52,381 nucleotides of DNA from Halioglobus sp. (lineage in GTDB: Bacteria > Pseudomonadota > Gammaproteobacteria > Pseudomonadales > Halieaceae), in NCBI GenBank assembly GCA_028825045.1, contig JAPKAY010000024.1, positions 1 to 52,381 of the forward strand, written 5' to 3'. Numbering within the stretch: position 1 is the stretch's first letter; each line of letters starts with the position of its first letter. The position numbers were made by a program, and so were the translations under genes. This document shows positions 7,666 through 16,331 of the stretch, one piece after another. The notes beneath the pieces are model-generated. The model worked only from the letters and a program-made list of their open reading frames with translations. It had not been told where the DNA came from and ran no database searches.

Positions 7666-9861
7666 ATGCCATTCTTTCAATCGGGCCCAGTCGTATTCAA
7701 GCGAGTTTTCTTTCCAGCACTTTTTTTGGTGTACTCCCAAACTGTAATGGCCTACCCAGGTTTTCTGCAGCAATTTAATGCAGGCTATCCGGTCTCCTCA
7801 ACAGGTCAGGCAAGTTGTGCCACCTGTCACGCGACTGCCAACGGCGGTCCACCCTGGAATGCGTACGGTAGAGATGTATTGGCCAATGGAGGAAGTGTCG
7901 GCGCGAACGGTAATGTCTCCGCTGCGCTGGCCGCAGTAGCATCACTGAATTCTGATAATGTCGGTGGCGACAACCTCACAGAAATTCAGGCAAGCACACA
8001 ACCCGGGTGGTGTGAACCTTTAACCGCAGGCTGCAATAACCAGGTTTACAATGCCGATGGCTCAAACGCAGGCGGCGGAATTCCTCCAGCGGGAATGGCC
8101 CTTGATGATGGAACGGACTCAAACCCCGAACCCGATATCCTAATCACTCCCACGGCACTCGATTTTGGCCCAGTGCTAATTGGCCAGAGCAAAAGCTTGC
8201 TGGCGAATGTAATCAATACCGGGCAGTTGGATCTTACCGTGAGTGCCTTAGTGAGTAGCTTACCCTTTGCAATCTCTGCCCCCCCTGACGGAGTCGTTGT
8301 AGGTGGTGATTCCACGACTGTCACTGTTAGCTATACACCGCTGGCTGAGGTACCCGACAACGGCGCCATGACAGTCAACAGCAATGATCCCGATACGCCT
8401 TCTTCACTCGTGAGTTTGGTGGGTTCGGGTACCTTTGTAGCGCCGGAACCCAATGGCGAATGCCCTGTGGGTAACCGCTTGATTGACCCGATCCCCAACC
8501 CGGTTGCCATCGGCTCTTTTAAGGTGGAGTTTGAGACGGTTGCAGATGGTTTTGTAAACCCATTGCTGGGTATCGCACCAGATGGCGAGAACAATCGCTT
8601 GTACGTGGTGGATCAACCTGGCCAAATGTGGAAGGTGAACCTTGGTACCCAAACTAAATCGCTTTTCCTGGATTTGAGCAGTCGTCTTATTCCTCTGGGA
8701 TTGTTCGGCCTCAACTATGACGAGCGCGGGTTTCTGGGTGCGGCATTTGCACCGGACTATTTTACCAGCGGACTTCTCTATACCTACCAGTCGGAGCCGC
8801 CCTTAGGTACACCGGACTTTTCAACAATGCCCAATAGTGTAGCTCCTGACCATCAAAGCGTTATCGTCGAATGGCAAGTCAACACGCCAATGAGCCCTAT
8901 GGCGGTAGTCAACCCGTCCAGCGCCAGAGTGATACTGCGCATAGACCAGACGCAGTTTAACCACAACGGTGGAACCATGGTCTTTGGCAGCGACAATATG
9001 TTGTACATTACACTTGGTGACGGTGGTGGCGCAGATGACCAGGGCGATGGTGGCGACGGCATCGGGCACTCGGCTATTGGCAATGGGCAAGATACCAGCA
9101 ACATACTCGGCTCAATTATTCGAATTAATCCACGAGGCTCGAACGCGCCAAATGGGCAATATGGCATTCCCTCGGATAATCCCTTTGTTGATTCCGCGCA
9201 GTTTCTAGGCGGTAATGTTGGTGGCGAGATGGGTTGCGTTGATGGCATCTGCGACGAAATATACGCCTACGGCTTCCGCAATAGCTGGAGAGCTTCTTTC
9301 GACAGCGGAGGAAGCGGCGCATTTATGGTTGCCGATGTTGGCCAAAATGATATTGAAGAAGTGGATATTGTTCAGGCAGGCGGGAATTACGGTTGGCGTA
9401 TTAAGGACGGTGCCTTCTGTTTTGATAACAACGGCATTGATAGCGGCTTTGTAACAGACTCCCAGCTTACAGGCCCCCCGACGATTATCGACCCTGTCGC
9501 CCAATACGACCACGATGAAGGTATATCGATAACGGGCGGATTTGTATATCGCGGTAGCGCGATACCTTTCCTGCAAGGCCACTATGTATTTGGCGACTGG
9601 GCGCCGAGCTTCTCCCAGCCACTACCGGGCCGACTTTTCTACTTGCAAACGGGGGAATTGACGGGAGCACCCGGCGAAGCGCCCAGTGTTATTCTCGAAT
9701 TTCTCCTGCCGAACAGCCCCAATGGCGTTGGCACAAAGATCAACGGCTTCGGGCAGGACGGCTTGGGGGAAATCTATGTTATCGGTAGTGAATCAGGTTT
9801 GCTCGATGGCACTACGGGTAAGGTTCAGAGAATAATTCCGACCGCCCCGCCTGGCTGCTAG
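7666..9861 (+). CDS. Secreted haem-c / PQQ-type sugar dehydrogenase chimera
   Basis: A 731-residue exported protein. Residues 1-29 form a signal peptide (hydrophobic FFPALFLVYS, likely cleavage after VMA). One c-type haem site, CATCH, lies at residues 51-55. Residues about 155-255 form an immunoglobulin-like ASH / choice-of-anchor-D type beta domain (LDFGPVLIGQ, NTGQLDLTVS). The remaining about 460 residues form a glucose/sorbosone dehydrogenase beta-propeller, with HNGGTMVFGSDNMLYITLGDGG-type repeats split around residues 430-450 and YGFRNSWRASFD near 530. Such propellers oxidise sugars or other polyols with PQQ; the fused haem could accept the electrons. The ATG at 7666 has CGGAGAG ten bases upstream. 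It stands alone on the plus strand. The substrate is unknown. Confidence 0.85.
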   Translation: MPFFQSGPVVFKRVFFPALFLVYSQTVMAYPGFLQQFNAGYPVSSTGQASCATCHATANGGPPWNAYGRDVLANGGSVGANGNVSAALAAVASLNSDNVGGDNLTEIQASTQPGWCEPLTAGCNNQVYNADGSNAGGGIPPAGMALDDGTDSNPEPDILITPTALDFGPVLIGQSKSLLANVINTGQLDLTVSALVSSLPFAISAPPDGVVVGGDSTTVTVSYTPLAEVPDNGAMTVNSNDPDTPSSLVSLVGSGTFVAPEPNGECPVGNRLIDPIPNPVAIGSFKVEFETVADGFVNPLLGIAPDGENNRLYVVDQPGQMWKVNLGTQTKSLFLDLSSRLIPLGLFGLNYDERGFLGAAFAPDYFTSGLLYTYQSEPPLGTPDFSTMPNSVAPDHQSVIVEWQVNTPMSPMAVVNPSSARVILRIDQTQFNHNGGTMVFGSDNMLYITLGDGGGADDQGDGGDGIGHSAIGNGQDTSNILGSIIRINPRGSNAPNGQYGIPSDNPFVDSAQFLGGNVGGEMGCVDGICDEIYAYGFRNSWRASFDSGGSGAFMVADVGQNDIEEVDIVQAGGNYGWRIKDGAFCFDNNGIDSGFVTDSQLTGPPTIIDPVAQYDHDEGISITGGFVYRGSAIPFLQGHYVFGDWAPSFSQPLPGRLFYLQTGELTGAPGEAPSVILEFLLPNSPNGVGTKINGFGQDGLGEIYVIGSESGLLDGTTGKVQRIIPTAPPGC

Positions 9862-9931
9862 AAAAGAGGCGGTGTGAATGAACTCACAACTTTCCAAATT
9901 CCACCTTAAAATTTTAGTTGCGAGAAATATC

Positions 9932-10461
9932 ATGATCATACTTTCGCGTTTTACGCTGCAGTTGATCTTAAACGCCCTTTTTAGTGCCCCCGCCAATAGT
10001 CAGGCAGCGTCAAATTGCTCTGAGCAGCCTGCCGGTGCCAAAGGTATTTGTATAACGCATATTGTGAGTCTCTGGATTGTACAGACCCGGGCAACACCGG
10101 GTCTGCTGCCGGCGACAGTTTGAAAAGCCAGTACATGTCGGCAACGGGTGGCGTGCCCCCTTGCGAAAAAACCACCTGTAACATGATTGAACCGGACGTT
10201 TTATTCGAGCGCATAGCTAACATCCCAGCGCCCGAATATATTTGTTATTCAAACAGTGACGCGCCGCCTTATACCTATGTTGAATACATCGCAGGAAGTA
10301 CAGGTATGCCGCAAATTGGAATGGGGATGGAAGATCAGTTCGATGGTACCTGATACGGGTATTATTTTGGATATCAGTCCGGCTCAGTTGGCGAGTTGCA
10401 AGAATTGGTATTGAATAAACACAAACGCTGCAATCGGTCAGCGAGTACGACAGCCGGTTAG
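9932..10461 (+). pseudogene. Cys-containing exported protein, frameshifted and with an in-frame TGA
   Basis: An ATG at 9932 (also in frame from 9878) opens a signal-peptide-like N-terminus (MIILSRFTLQLILNALFSA) and continues to about 10043. There the coherent frame jumps to one that reads LYNAYCESLDCTDPG, with four more cysteines, until a TGA at 10351-10353. Beyond that stop the same frame stays open and protein-like to a TAG at 10459-10461. The YNAYCES-DC pattern resembles a Cys motif I associate with small secreted bacterial proteins, without a named function. The simplest reading is a once-exported protein broken by one frameshift and one nonsense mutation. A sequencing error at 10043-10048 is the alternative for the first lesion. 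Confidence 0.5.
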
Positions 10462-10488
10462 CGGCAAAGGGACAGCATCAGAATAATT

Positions 10489-11082
10489 ATGGATACTTCC
10501 AACCATCATTTAATTCACGCTGCTTTAGTACCTGCTGCTGGATATTCGGTTCGATTTGGAGGTGACAAGCGCAAAAAACGTATAGATAAGGACACTTTGC
10601 TCACGCAAACCGTAAAAAGAGCAATTGATGTTTATGAAGAGGTATTGATTGTAATTCGTCACGACGATGATGAGATTAGACGAGAATTAGAACAATATGA
10701 TGCCCGCATTATAGCGGCACCTTCGTACCCTGTAGGACTCGGTACATCAATCGCAGCGGGCATTTCAGCCCTAAGACATTGCCATACCGTCAGCATCTGC
10801 CTAGCGGATATGCCATTTATTAGTCCTGCCATACACGAAGGCTTACTGAAAAAATCTTCACCGCAATCTATCGTACGTCCATTCTATAGAAACAATCCCG
10901 GACACCCGGTTACATTTGGTTCAGATTTTTTTATGGAACTTGAGCGGCTATCCGGCGACATCGGCGCTTGGCCCGTCATCAAAAAAAATATTGATTCACT
11001 AATATCTGTTGAAGTGAGCGATAGGGCAGTCATTACTGACATTGACATAAAAAGCGATTTAGAAAAGTTTTTGAATCAGTAG
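10489..11082 (+). CDS. MocA/MobA-like molybdopterin nucleotidyltransferase
   Basis: A 197-residue cytoplasmic nucleotidyltransferase of the MobA/MocA group. Visible motifs: the nucleotide-binding loop VPAAGYSVRFGGDK (residues 14-27), PVGLGTSIAAG near 81-91, the metal-binding LADMPF at 105-110 and GHPVTFG at 138-144. MocA uses CTP to make molybdopterin cytosine dinucleotide, the cofactor form used by xanthine-dehydrogenase-type hydroxylases. This fits the adjacent XdhC gene and the decayed hydroxylase fragment. Its stop overlaps the convergent xdhC stop by 7 bp. The local sequence is noticeably AT-richer than neighbouring genes. CTP versus GTP use cannot be settled by eye, but context favours MocA. 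Confidence 0.82.
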   Translation: MDTSNHHLIHAALVPAAGYSVRFGGDKRKKRIDKDTLLTQTVKRAIDVYEEVLIVIRHDDDEIRRELEQYDARIIAAPSYPVGLGTSIAAGISALRHCHTVSICLADMPFISPAIHEGLLKKSSPQSIVRPFYRNNPGHPVTFGSDFFMELERLSGDIGAWPVIKKNIDSLISVEVSDRAVITDIDIKSDLEKFLNQ

Positions 11083-12194
11083 ATTTTATCTTGGCCACCA
11101 TAAACCACACTGTGACACTGTGCCAATATAGAAAGCGCAAGGGACTCCGGTAAATCTCCGCCGATATCCATACCGGCGGGTGAAAACAAGCGCTTCTCCA
11201 GCCACTCTTTTTCAATGGCCGGAGCCACTGCTCGCAGTATTTTATCTCGCCGTGTTTTGGGGCCCAAAAGCGCAATATATTTTATCCGGGGATGGTGTGC
11301 CCTTAACGTCAACAGCCACCGTGTATCCCGGTCTAGATTATGGGATTTTAAAATGGCTCCATCAATTTTTTTAAGCCAATCGAAATCTTCGATATCATCC
11401 AGAGCATCCACCAATACACTTTCAGCGCCAGACAGCCCAGCGCAGCGTGCAAAATCTGGCCTATCATCCCAGAGTGTTTGTCTCCAGCCCAAGGAATGTA
11501 TCATTTCACTAAGCGCAGGGGTATCAGGCCCTCCACCGGCAATCAACAAACTGGTTGGACATGTAACTTTCGTGATGGAAAAACTTTGTTCGCCTTCACT
11601 ATTTCCTCCTTCGAGACCCATCCGTTTAAGCAACCTATGGTGATTAATGTCAGTGATATCAAATTCTGGCAAATCTCCCGGATTGACCAGATAATCTCCC
11701 TTGCGACCTATTAGACCAACCTGCCCACACTTCTTTTGCTCTATTGAAAATCCTTGCACCAAAAAACAAAAACGCCCATCGACTACTTCGTTAACGAGGC
11801 ACTCGTACGCAAGATGGTGTTGCTCAGATATTGGCTCAAGATAAATAAACAGCTTACCTTCACAGCCGCTATTAAATCTGGCGGCTTCATATTCATCATC
11901 AAGAGAATTGTATTCAACTATTCTTGGTTCACCCGCTGTGAGAACTTTTCGGGCTTGCAATACAATATCTTTTTCAAGACACCCGCCACTCAATAACCCT
12001 AACCTCTCACCAAGAGGCCCTATCAACATAATGGCGCCACTCTTTCGATAACCGGAACCTATCTTTTTGACTAGGCTGGCTTGTATCCAACCTTCGACTT
12101 GACCCTGAGAAAGATAAGCCTGAATGACATGAAAAGTACTATTTGCCATAGTTTTTCCATTTAAAAAAAAGGATTTCCTGTTGGCACTTATCAT
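11076..12194 (-). CDS. xdhC: XdhC/CoxI-family molybdenum hydroxylase maturation factor
   Basis: A 372-residue protein with the XdhC N-terminal domain (SGGCLEKDI near residue 70) and the C-terminal Rossmann-like XdhC_C domain (LLIAGGGPDTPAL near residue 220). XdhC-type proteins bind molybdenum cofactor, promote its sulfuration and insert it into xanthine/aldehyde oxidoreductases. The ATG at 12194 overlaps the TGA of the upstream hydroxylase fragment (ATGA), the normal arrangement for coupled large subunit and chaperone. An internal ATG at 12149 with a weak GGA element is an alternative start giving 357 residues. The client enzyme in this window is destroyed, so the factor must either serve an enzyme elsewhere or be on the way to loss. 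Confidence 0.88.
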   Translation of the reverse strand: MISANRKSFFLNGKTMANSTFHVIQAYLSQGQVEGWIQASLVKKIGSGYRKSGAIMLIGPLGERLGLLSGGCLEKDIVLQARKVLTAGEPRIVEYNSLDDEYEAARFNSGCEGKLFIYLEPISEQHHLAYECLVNEVVDGRFCFLVQGFSIEQKKCGQVGLIGRKGDYLVNPGDLPEFDITDINHHRLLKRMGLEGGNSEGEQSFSITKVTCPTSLLIAGGGPDTPALSEMIHSLGWRQTLWDDRPDFARCAGLSGAESVLVDALDDIEDFDWLKKIDGAILKSHNLDRDTRWLLTLRAHHPRIKYIALLGPKTRRDKILRAVAPAIEKEWLEKRLFSPAGMDIGGDLPESLALSILAQCHSVVYGGQDKIY

Positions 12195-12560
12195 AAACGA
12201 ACCAAGGCGCTGTCCGATGATAGTGCATTTAACGGTACCGCCACCCCACCAAGCCCGGAGGGTTTCTCTATGCTGTCAACTCCCATAACTTTAACCCCAA
12301 GCATTTCATTCATTCGTAACACGGGAAAATTATGAAAGTCACTGTTGAAGACTTTTTCACCCTCTATAATTACATGCGTTCCAGTAGCCGAAATCAATCC
12401 GTAAATTACGGCCATCTGCGGATTGTGTTTCGACAATGGGTGGGTCTCGTACAATGCTGACTTCCGCCACACTATGTACTTTTTCAATTCCAGATTTGCC
12501 ACTATTGTCGCCTGCCTCAACCCCCTGTGCAATGATGTGCCCCCTCAGAATATCGCTTGC
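12191..12560 (-). pseudogene. Molybdenum hydroxylase large subunit (XdhA/IorB-like), C-terminal remnant
   Basis: The minus strand encodes pieces of the C-terminus of a xanthine/isoquinoline-type aldehyde oxidoreductase in shifting frames. They are VHSVAEVSIV in one frame (12423-12490), then NPQMAVIYGLISATG, SDFHNFPVLRMNEM and EKPSGLGGVAVP in another down to the TGA at 12191. The order and spacing match the family end (AEVS, then NP..QM..A..YGL, then S.FH.YP.LRM.EMP, then GGxGxP). At least one frameshift is needed and about 600 residues of the usual large subunit are absent. No FAD or 2Fe-2S subunit is present. Its 3' end is coupled to xdhC, which explains why two cofactor-maturation genes sit here. 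Confidence 0.7.
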
Positions 12561-12952
12561 AGCAGCGAATATACAGACAGCATCTGGAGAGCAATATTGC
12601 GATACCATTCATTTATCAACAGCGGAGCAAAACCAAACCAGAGGGCGGCGCAAAACCAGACCACTTGATGTGATACGGCAGGCGGTGTCGCCCTGGATTG
12701 AGCAACGCGGATAGACCAAGTATCGGAAATGTGAAAAAAAGAGGGGTGTCGACTAGATAACCTGGTCGACACCCTCCGTTTATATTCCCTATACTGTAAA
12801 CTTCCATGGGCTTTTACTTTGTGGCTGCCTCCATTGAATCGTCAAATAGAACCGGTCGTTAATCGGCACACTTTGTCCGCCGGTAAAAACGGCGCCATGC
12901 GCACTGATACTGGGGTTCGACCCAGCAGATTAGAGAGACAAGGAGAGACGTA
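12561..12952. other. Region between the decayed hydroxylase and the amidase gene
   Basis: It contains about 180 bp upstream of the hydroxylase fragment in which I can no longer recognise the protein. A strong hairpin follows (listed separately at 12744-12774), then about 175 bp that should hold the amidase promoter. The amidase ATG is preceded by AAGGAGAG (about 12940-12947), a strong ribosome binding site. No further gene is supported. Confidence 0.4.
12744..12774 (-). terminator. Rho-independent terminator reading on the minus strand
   Basis: A perfect 10-bp stem, GGGTGTCGAC (12744-12753) with GTCGACACCC (12765-12774), closes an 11-base loop. On the minus strand the stem is followed by CTCTTTTTTT, a proper U-tract; the plus strand lacks one. 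No minus-strand gene lies between here and the histidine kinase, so it either shields the decayed hydroxylase region or is the relic of a lost gene. Confidence 0.7.
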
Positions 12953-14377
12953 ATGAGCGGCGTATCCCACGGTTTCACTGAAGATGTATTAGGCGATCTG
13001 GATGCCACAGATGTGGCAGCGTTGATTGCCACCAAGCAACTAGAGCCCGCCGAGGTTTTTGCGGCTTCAATTGAGAGATCAAGGCAGGTAGCGCCGGCGA
13101 TTCATGCGGTAGTGGACGAATGCTACGAGCGGGTAATGGCATTGAACTATACCAATATAACCGCTCCTTTCGCTGGCGTACCGACGTTCATCAAGGACCT
13201 GTGTGACGTAGAAGGGATGCACACACGTTATGGCTCGGCCGCTTTTGCAAACGTAAAACCGGCGAAGCGCAATGATCCCCTAGTTAACCAATTTGTTGAC
13301 TTGGGACTTGTCGTTCTGGGCAAAAGCTCAACGCCAGAATTTGGCTTTATTTGTTCGGCTGAACCCGCCCCAGAGGTTGGCGAGCCTACACGCAACCCCT
13401 GGAATACCGGCCACAGTGCAGGCGGCTCATCTTCGGGTGCGGCAGCGCTTGTTGCTGCGGGTGTCGTTCCAATCGCGCACGCCGCTGATGGGGGTGGCTC
13501 CATAAGAATTCCCGCTTCAGCCTGCGGCCTGGTTGGTTTAAAACCTAGCAGGGGTCGTATTTATCCCGCAAAGCTGTTCAAAACACAGCTTTTACGCATT
13601 GCCAGTGACGGTGTTGTGACTCGTAGCGTTCGTGATACAGCACTTTTCTATTCTGAAATAGAAAAGCTGTACCGCAACACCAAGCTTGAACCAATTGGTA
13701 CGGACATCAGGCCTTTAACGCGTAAATTACGTGTTGGCGTGGCAACGGAATCGGCGCGTGGCTTGAGTATCGATGTGCCGACACAAATGGCAATCGATGA
13801 AACAATTGAGCTGCTGGTCTCTTTGGGGCATCACGTTGAGACGATGGAAATTTCTGACCGCGATACAATTGCTGCGGATATGACGCACTATTGGAAGATG
13901 AATGCTTTTTTGTTGAAGAAAGTGGCCGCTAAGCCGATCGATCCGTCATTTGACCCCTCTCGTATGACGCCGCTTACGGATGGTTTGGCTGCCGAGTACA
14001 AACAAAGCTTTCTTCGCACGCCCGGTGTACTTTACCGATTGCACAAACTACATCACGACTATGCCAAACTGTTCAGCGGTATAGACGTCCTTGTCACGCC
14101 CTGTGTGAATTCTGTCCCACCCGAAATAGGTCATCTGAGTGAGACCCTCGACTGTGAAACTTTATTTGGTCGTGTTCGTCATTGGGCAGCGTTTTCGGGG
14201 TACGCAAATGCAACAGGTGGCCCGTCAATTTCGTTGCCATTGGGTCACGATAGTCCAACGAACCTGCCTATTGGGATCCTGTTTAATGCAAATCACGGTT
14301 GCGACCGTTTATTACTGGAGCTTGCCTATCAATTGGAGGAGGCGCAGCCCCGTCGTAGAATTCAGGACAGCAAGTAA
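12953..14377 (+). CDS. Amidase, amidase-signature family
   Basis: A 474-residue cytoplasmic hydrolase of the amidase-signature family (GatA / fatty-acid-amide-hydrolase fold). The Ser-cisSer-Lys triad is visible: Lys81 in TFIKDL, Ser159/160 in the AGGSSSG stretch, and the nucleophile Ser183 in DGGGSIRIPA. Length is typical of stand-alone amidases. No gatB or gatC partner is nearby and the C-terminus lacks the GatA-specific extension, so a role in tRNA-Gln amidation is unlikely; small aliphatic, aryl or fatty amides are the likelier substrates. The ATG at 12953 has AAGGAGAG five bases upstream. It is flanked by a minus-strand terminator upstream and an inverted repeat downstream, so it is probably monocistronic. 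Confidence 0.92.
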   Translation: MSGVSHGFTEDVLGDLDATDVAALIATKQLEPAEVFAASIERSRQVAPAIHAVVDECYERVMALNYTNITAPFAGVPTFIKDLCDVEGMHTRYGSAAFANVKPAKRNDPLVNQFVDLGLVVLGKSSTPEFGFICSAEPAPEVGEPTRNPWNTGHSAGGSSSGAAALVAAGVVPIAHAADGGGSIRIPASACGLVGLKPSRGRIYPAKLFKTQLLRIASDGVVTRSVRDTALFYSEIEKLYRNTKLEPIGTDIRPLTRKLRVGVATESARGLSIDVPTQMAIDETIELLVSLGHHVETMEISDRDTIAADMTHYWKMNAFLLKKVAAKPIDPSFDPSRMTPLTDGLAAEYKQSFLRTPGVLYRLHKLHHDYAKLFSGIDVLVTPCVNSVPPEIGHLSETLDCETLFGRVRHWAAFSGYANATGGPSISLPLGHDSPTNLPIGILFNANHGCDRLLLELAYQLEEAQPRRRIQDSK

Positions 14378-14406
14378 TTCCTCAAGAGGGGTTTTGATCA
14401 GCCCGG

Positions 14407-14431
14407 AGCCTCAGCGGCTCTGACTGAGGCT
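14407..14431 (+). terminator. Inverted repeat after the amidase gene, possible terminator
   Basis: An 8-bp perfect stem, AGCCTCAG (14407-14414) with CTGAGGCT (14424-14431), closes a 9-base loop 30 bp after the amidase stop. No T-tract follows, so it would be a weak or Rho-assisted terminator, or an mRNA 3' stabiliser. Confidence 0.4.
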
Positions 14432-14561
14432 GGCAAGTAAAGACGTGGAGCGAATCAGCTTTGCATAAGCCCCATTATGTAAATACACTTCTTAAAACGA
14501 TGATCTTTTGAAATGATACACTGCGCACCATTTTTTGCATCCAATAAAAACGAGAATCAGC

Positions 14562-16061
14562 ATGTCACTCAAGCAAGTAAAGAGCTTTTTAGCACCGATA
14601 AGCTTGGCATTAATATTTTTACTGCCAGGTGGCTGTGACAGCGACAGTAATACAGCCGACAATCCAAAAAAACCTTTTGACCCCCAAAGTGCCTTGGGTT
14701 TTTACAGCATGTTCGCACCAGACAATAATGGTGAAACCTTGATTTATGCCCGGGTGATTATGAACGGGAACCCGGCAACTTGTCCGACCCTGACCTACGA
14801 TAGCGGTGCAAAAGACACCAGTGCTCGAGGTTTGCACCCTGATGAAATTAACAACGCAGGCAATTTTCCTGTGACCGTGTGTGAAACAATTATAGAGCCA
14901 GATATCAGCTATTCATTGAGCAGTACGCAATCGCTGCAGGCCAGCTTAAACCCGATACGGGTGCTGGTTTATGGCGATACCGGTTGTGAAAACAATATTT
15001 GCACAGGGTCAGATCCCTTGCCCCCTGCCAGCCCTTTTGACGATTTGGCGACCAGAGGGCTCACAGAAAATGCTGACTTGTTGCTCCATATGGGTGACTA
15101 TAATTATCGGGGCACAGCTAATTTACCGGATACTTTTCCATCTGTATACGACGCCGGTGATCATGCAGAGGACGATGTGGCCTGCGCATATTACGCGCCA
15201 TATCACAGTCAAAATGCCAGCGGCAGCGAAAGCGGCAACAATCAACACGATAAGTGGGGAAATTGGAATGCAGATTTCTTTTTGCCTGCCCGCGATTTGT
15301 TGCCGACAGCACCCTGGGTATTTGCCAGAGGCAATCACGAACTGTGCAGTCGGGCTGGGCCAGGTTGGTTTTATTTCTTTGGCCCAGGCTCCGGACTTGA
15401 AGGCGGCATAGAGCAATTGCAATGCCCGGATCAGGGCGATTTTAGCAACCCACCTCAGGGTGTTGAAAATCATATTGTGATGATTGACCCCTACTTTGTT
15501 AAGCTGACTAATCAACACTTGTGGGTAATGGATTCGGCAAACGCTTGCGATAACTTCGATCAAAATCCGCTGAAGGACCAGTACGCCGATCAGTTTATGA
15601 TGCTGCGACAGAATGTCGGCAATGAAAATACCTGGATGATGACTCATCGCCCGGTAGGGTCAATCAACAACAGAGGTTTGACCCCTAGTGTGATGTTGCA
15701 AGAAGCCCTGAAAACAGTCGGAGCACCGCCTATTACGCTGTCGTTATCCGGTCATTCCCATATCTTCCAATCAATTACCTTTAATCCGCCCTCAACACTG
15801 CCACCACAGTTGATTATTGGCAACAGTGGTGTGACGTTGGAGCCTGGTTATCCCGCTACCAGTGGTAGTGGCGAAACGGCCGGTGGACAACGGGCAGATT
15901 TTAATCTGAATCAAACCGACCATGGTTTTTTGTCAATTGAATTAGGCAGTGAAGGAGCGTGGACCGGCAGTTTACTGCCAGCCGAAGGTGATGCCTTTGT
16001 TAATTGTCAGTGGCCGCTCCCGTCAGGCACCAGTACCGTGTGTATCCTGATAGAACAATAG
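14562..16061 (+). CDS. Metallophosphoesterase lipoprotein
   Basis: A 499-residue exported lipoprotein. The first 24 residues form a lipoprotein-type signal (LALIFLLPGG) with Cys25 as the predicted lipidation site; the lipobox is slightly unusual with Pro at -3. The calcineurin-like metallophosphoesterase motifs follow in order: YGDTGC, HMGDYNY, RGNHE and the final GHSH. It should hydrolyse phosphomono- or diesters outside the cytoplasm using two metals. The frame is open to a TTG at 14535, but the ATG at 14562 gives a compact signal peptide. It is separated from neighbours by 158 and 270 bp. The substrate (nucleotide, phospholipid or phosphoprotein) cannot be inferred. Confidence 0.88.
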   Translation: MSLKQVKSFLAPISLALIFLLPGGCDSDSNTADNPKKPFDPQSALGFYSMFAPDNNGETLIYARVIMNGNPATCPTLTYDSGAKDTSARGLHPDEINNAGNFPVTVCETIIEPDISYSLSSTQSLQASLNPIRVLVYGDTGCENNICTGSDPLPPASPFDDLATRGLTENADLLLHMGDYNYRGTANLPDTFPSVYDAGDHAEDDVACAYYAPYHSQNASGSESGNNQHDKWGNWNADFFLPARDLLPTAPWVFARGNHELCSRAGPGWFYFFGPGSGLEGGIEQLQCPDQGDFSNPPQGVENHIVMIDPYFVKLTNQHLWVMDSANACDNFDQNPLKDQYADQFMMLRQNVGNENTWMMTHRPVGSINNRGLTPSVMLQEALKTVGAPPITLSLSGHSHIFQSITFNPPSTLPPQLIIGNSGVTLEPGYPATSGSGETAGGQRADFNLNQTDHGFLSIELGSEGAWTGSLLPAEGDAFVNCQWPLPSGTSTVCILIEQ

Positions 16062-16331
16062 TATTCTGGTTTCATAGCGCCGAACACTCCAATGAGAGAT
16101 GCTAATGACGTCATCTATCGAGGTGCTTAGCACGGAGAAAAATAATTATCGCTAGAGCGCAGTCAGGAGAGTAAACCTAGCGGCACCGGCTTTGGATCAA
16201 TCAATCCAGACGGCGGCAGTACGACACTCGGCTGATCACTCTCGCCTGCCAGTGTTACTCCATAAGATGACCGCGGGCAGGAAAAAGATCTTGATTGTGA
16301 CCGTCTTTCTCCTTGCAGTAGTCGATACTAA

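Noticed and set aside
10351..10353. TGA at the end of the Cys protein as a selenocysteine codon
   Set aside because: No SECIS-like hairpin was evident just downstream, and the gene already carries a frameshift, so nonsense mutation is simpler.
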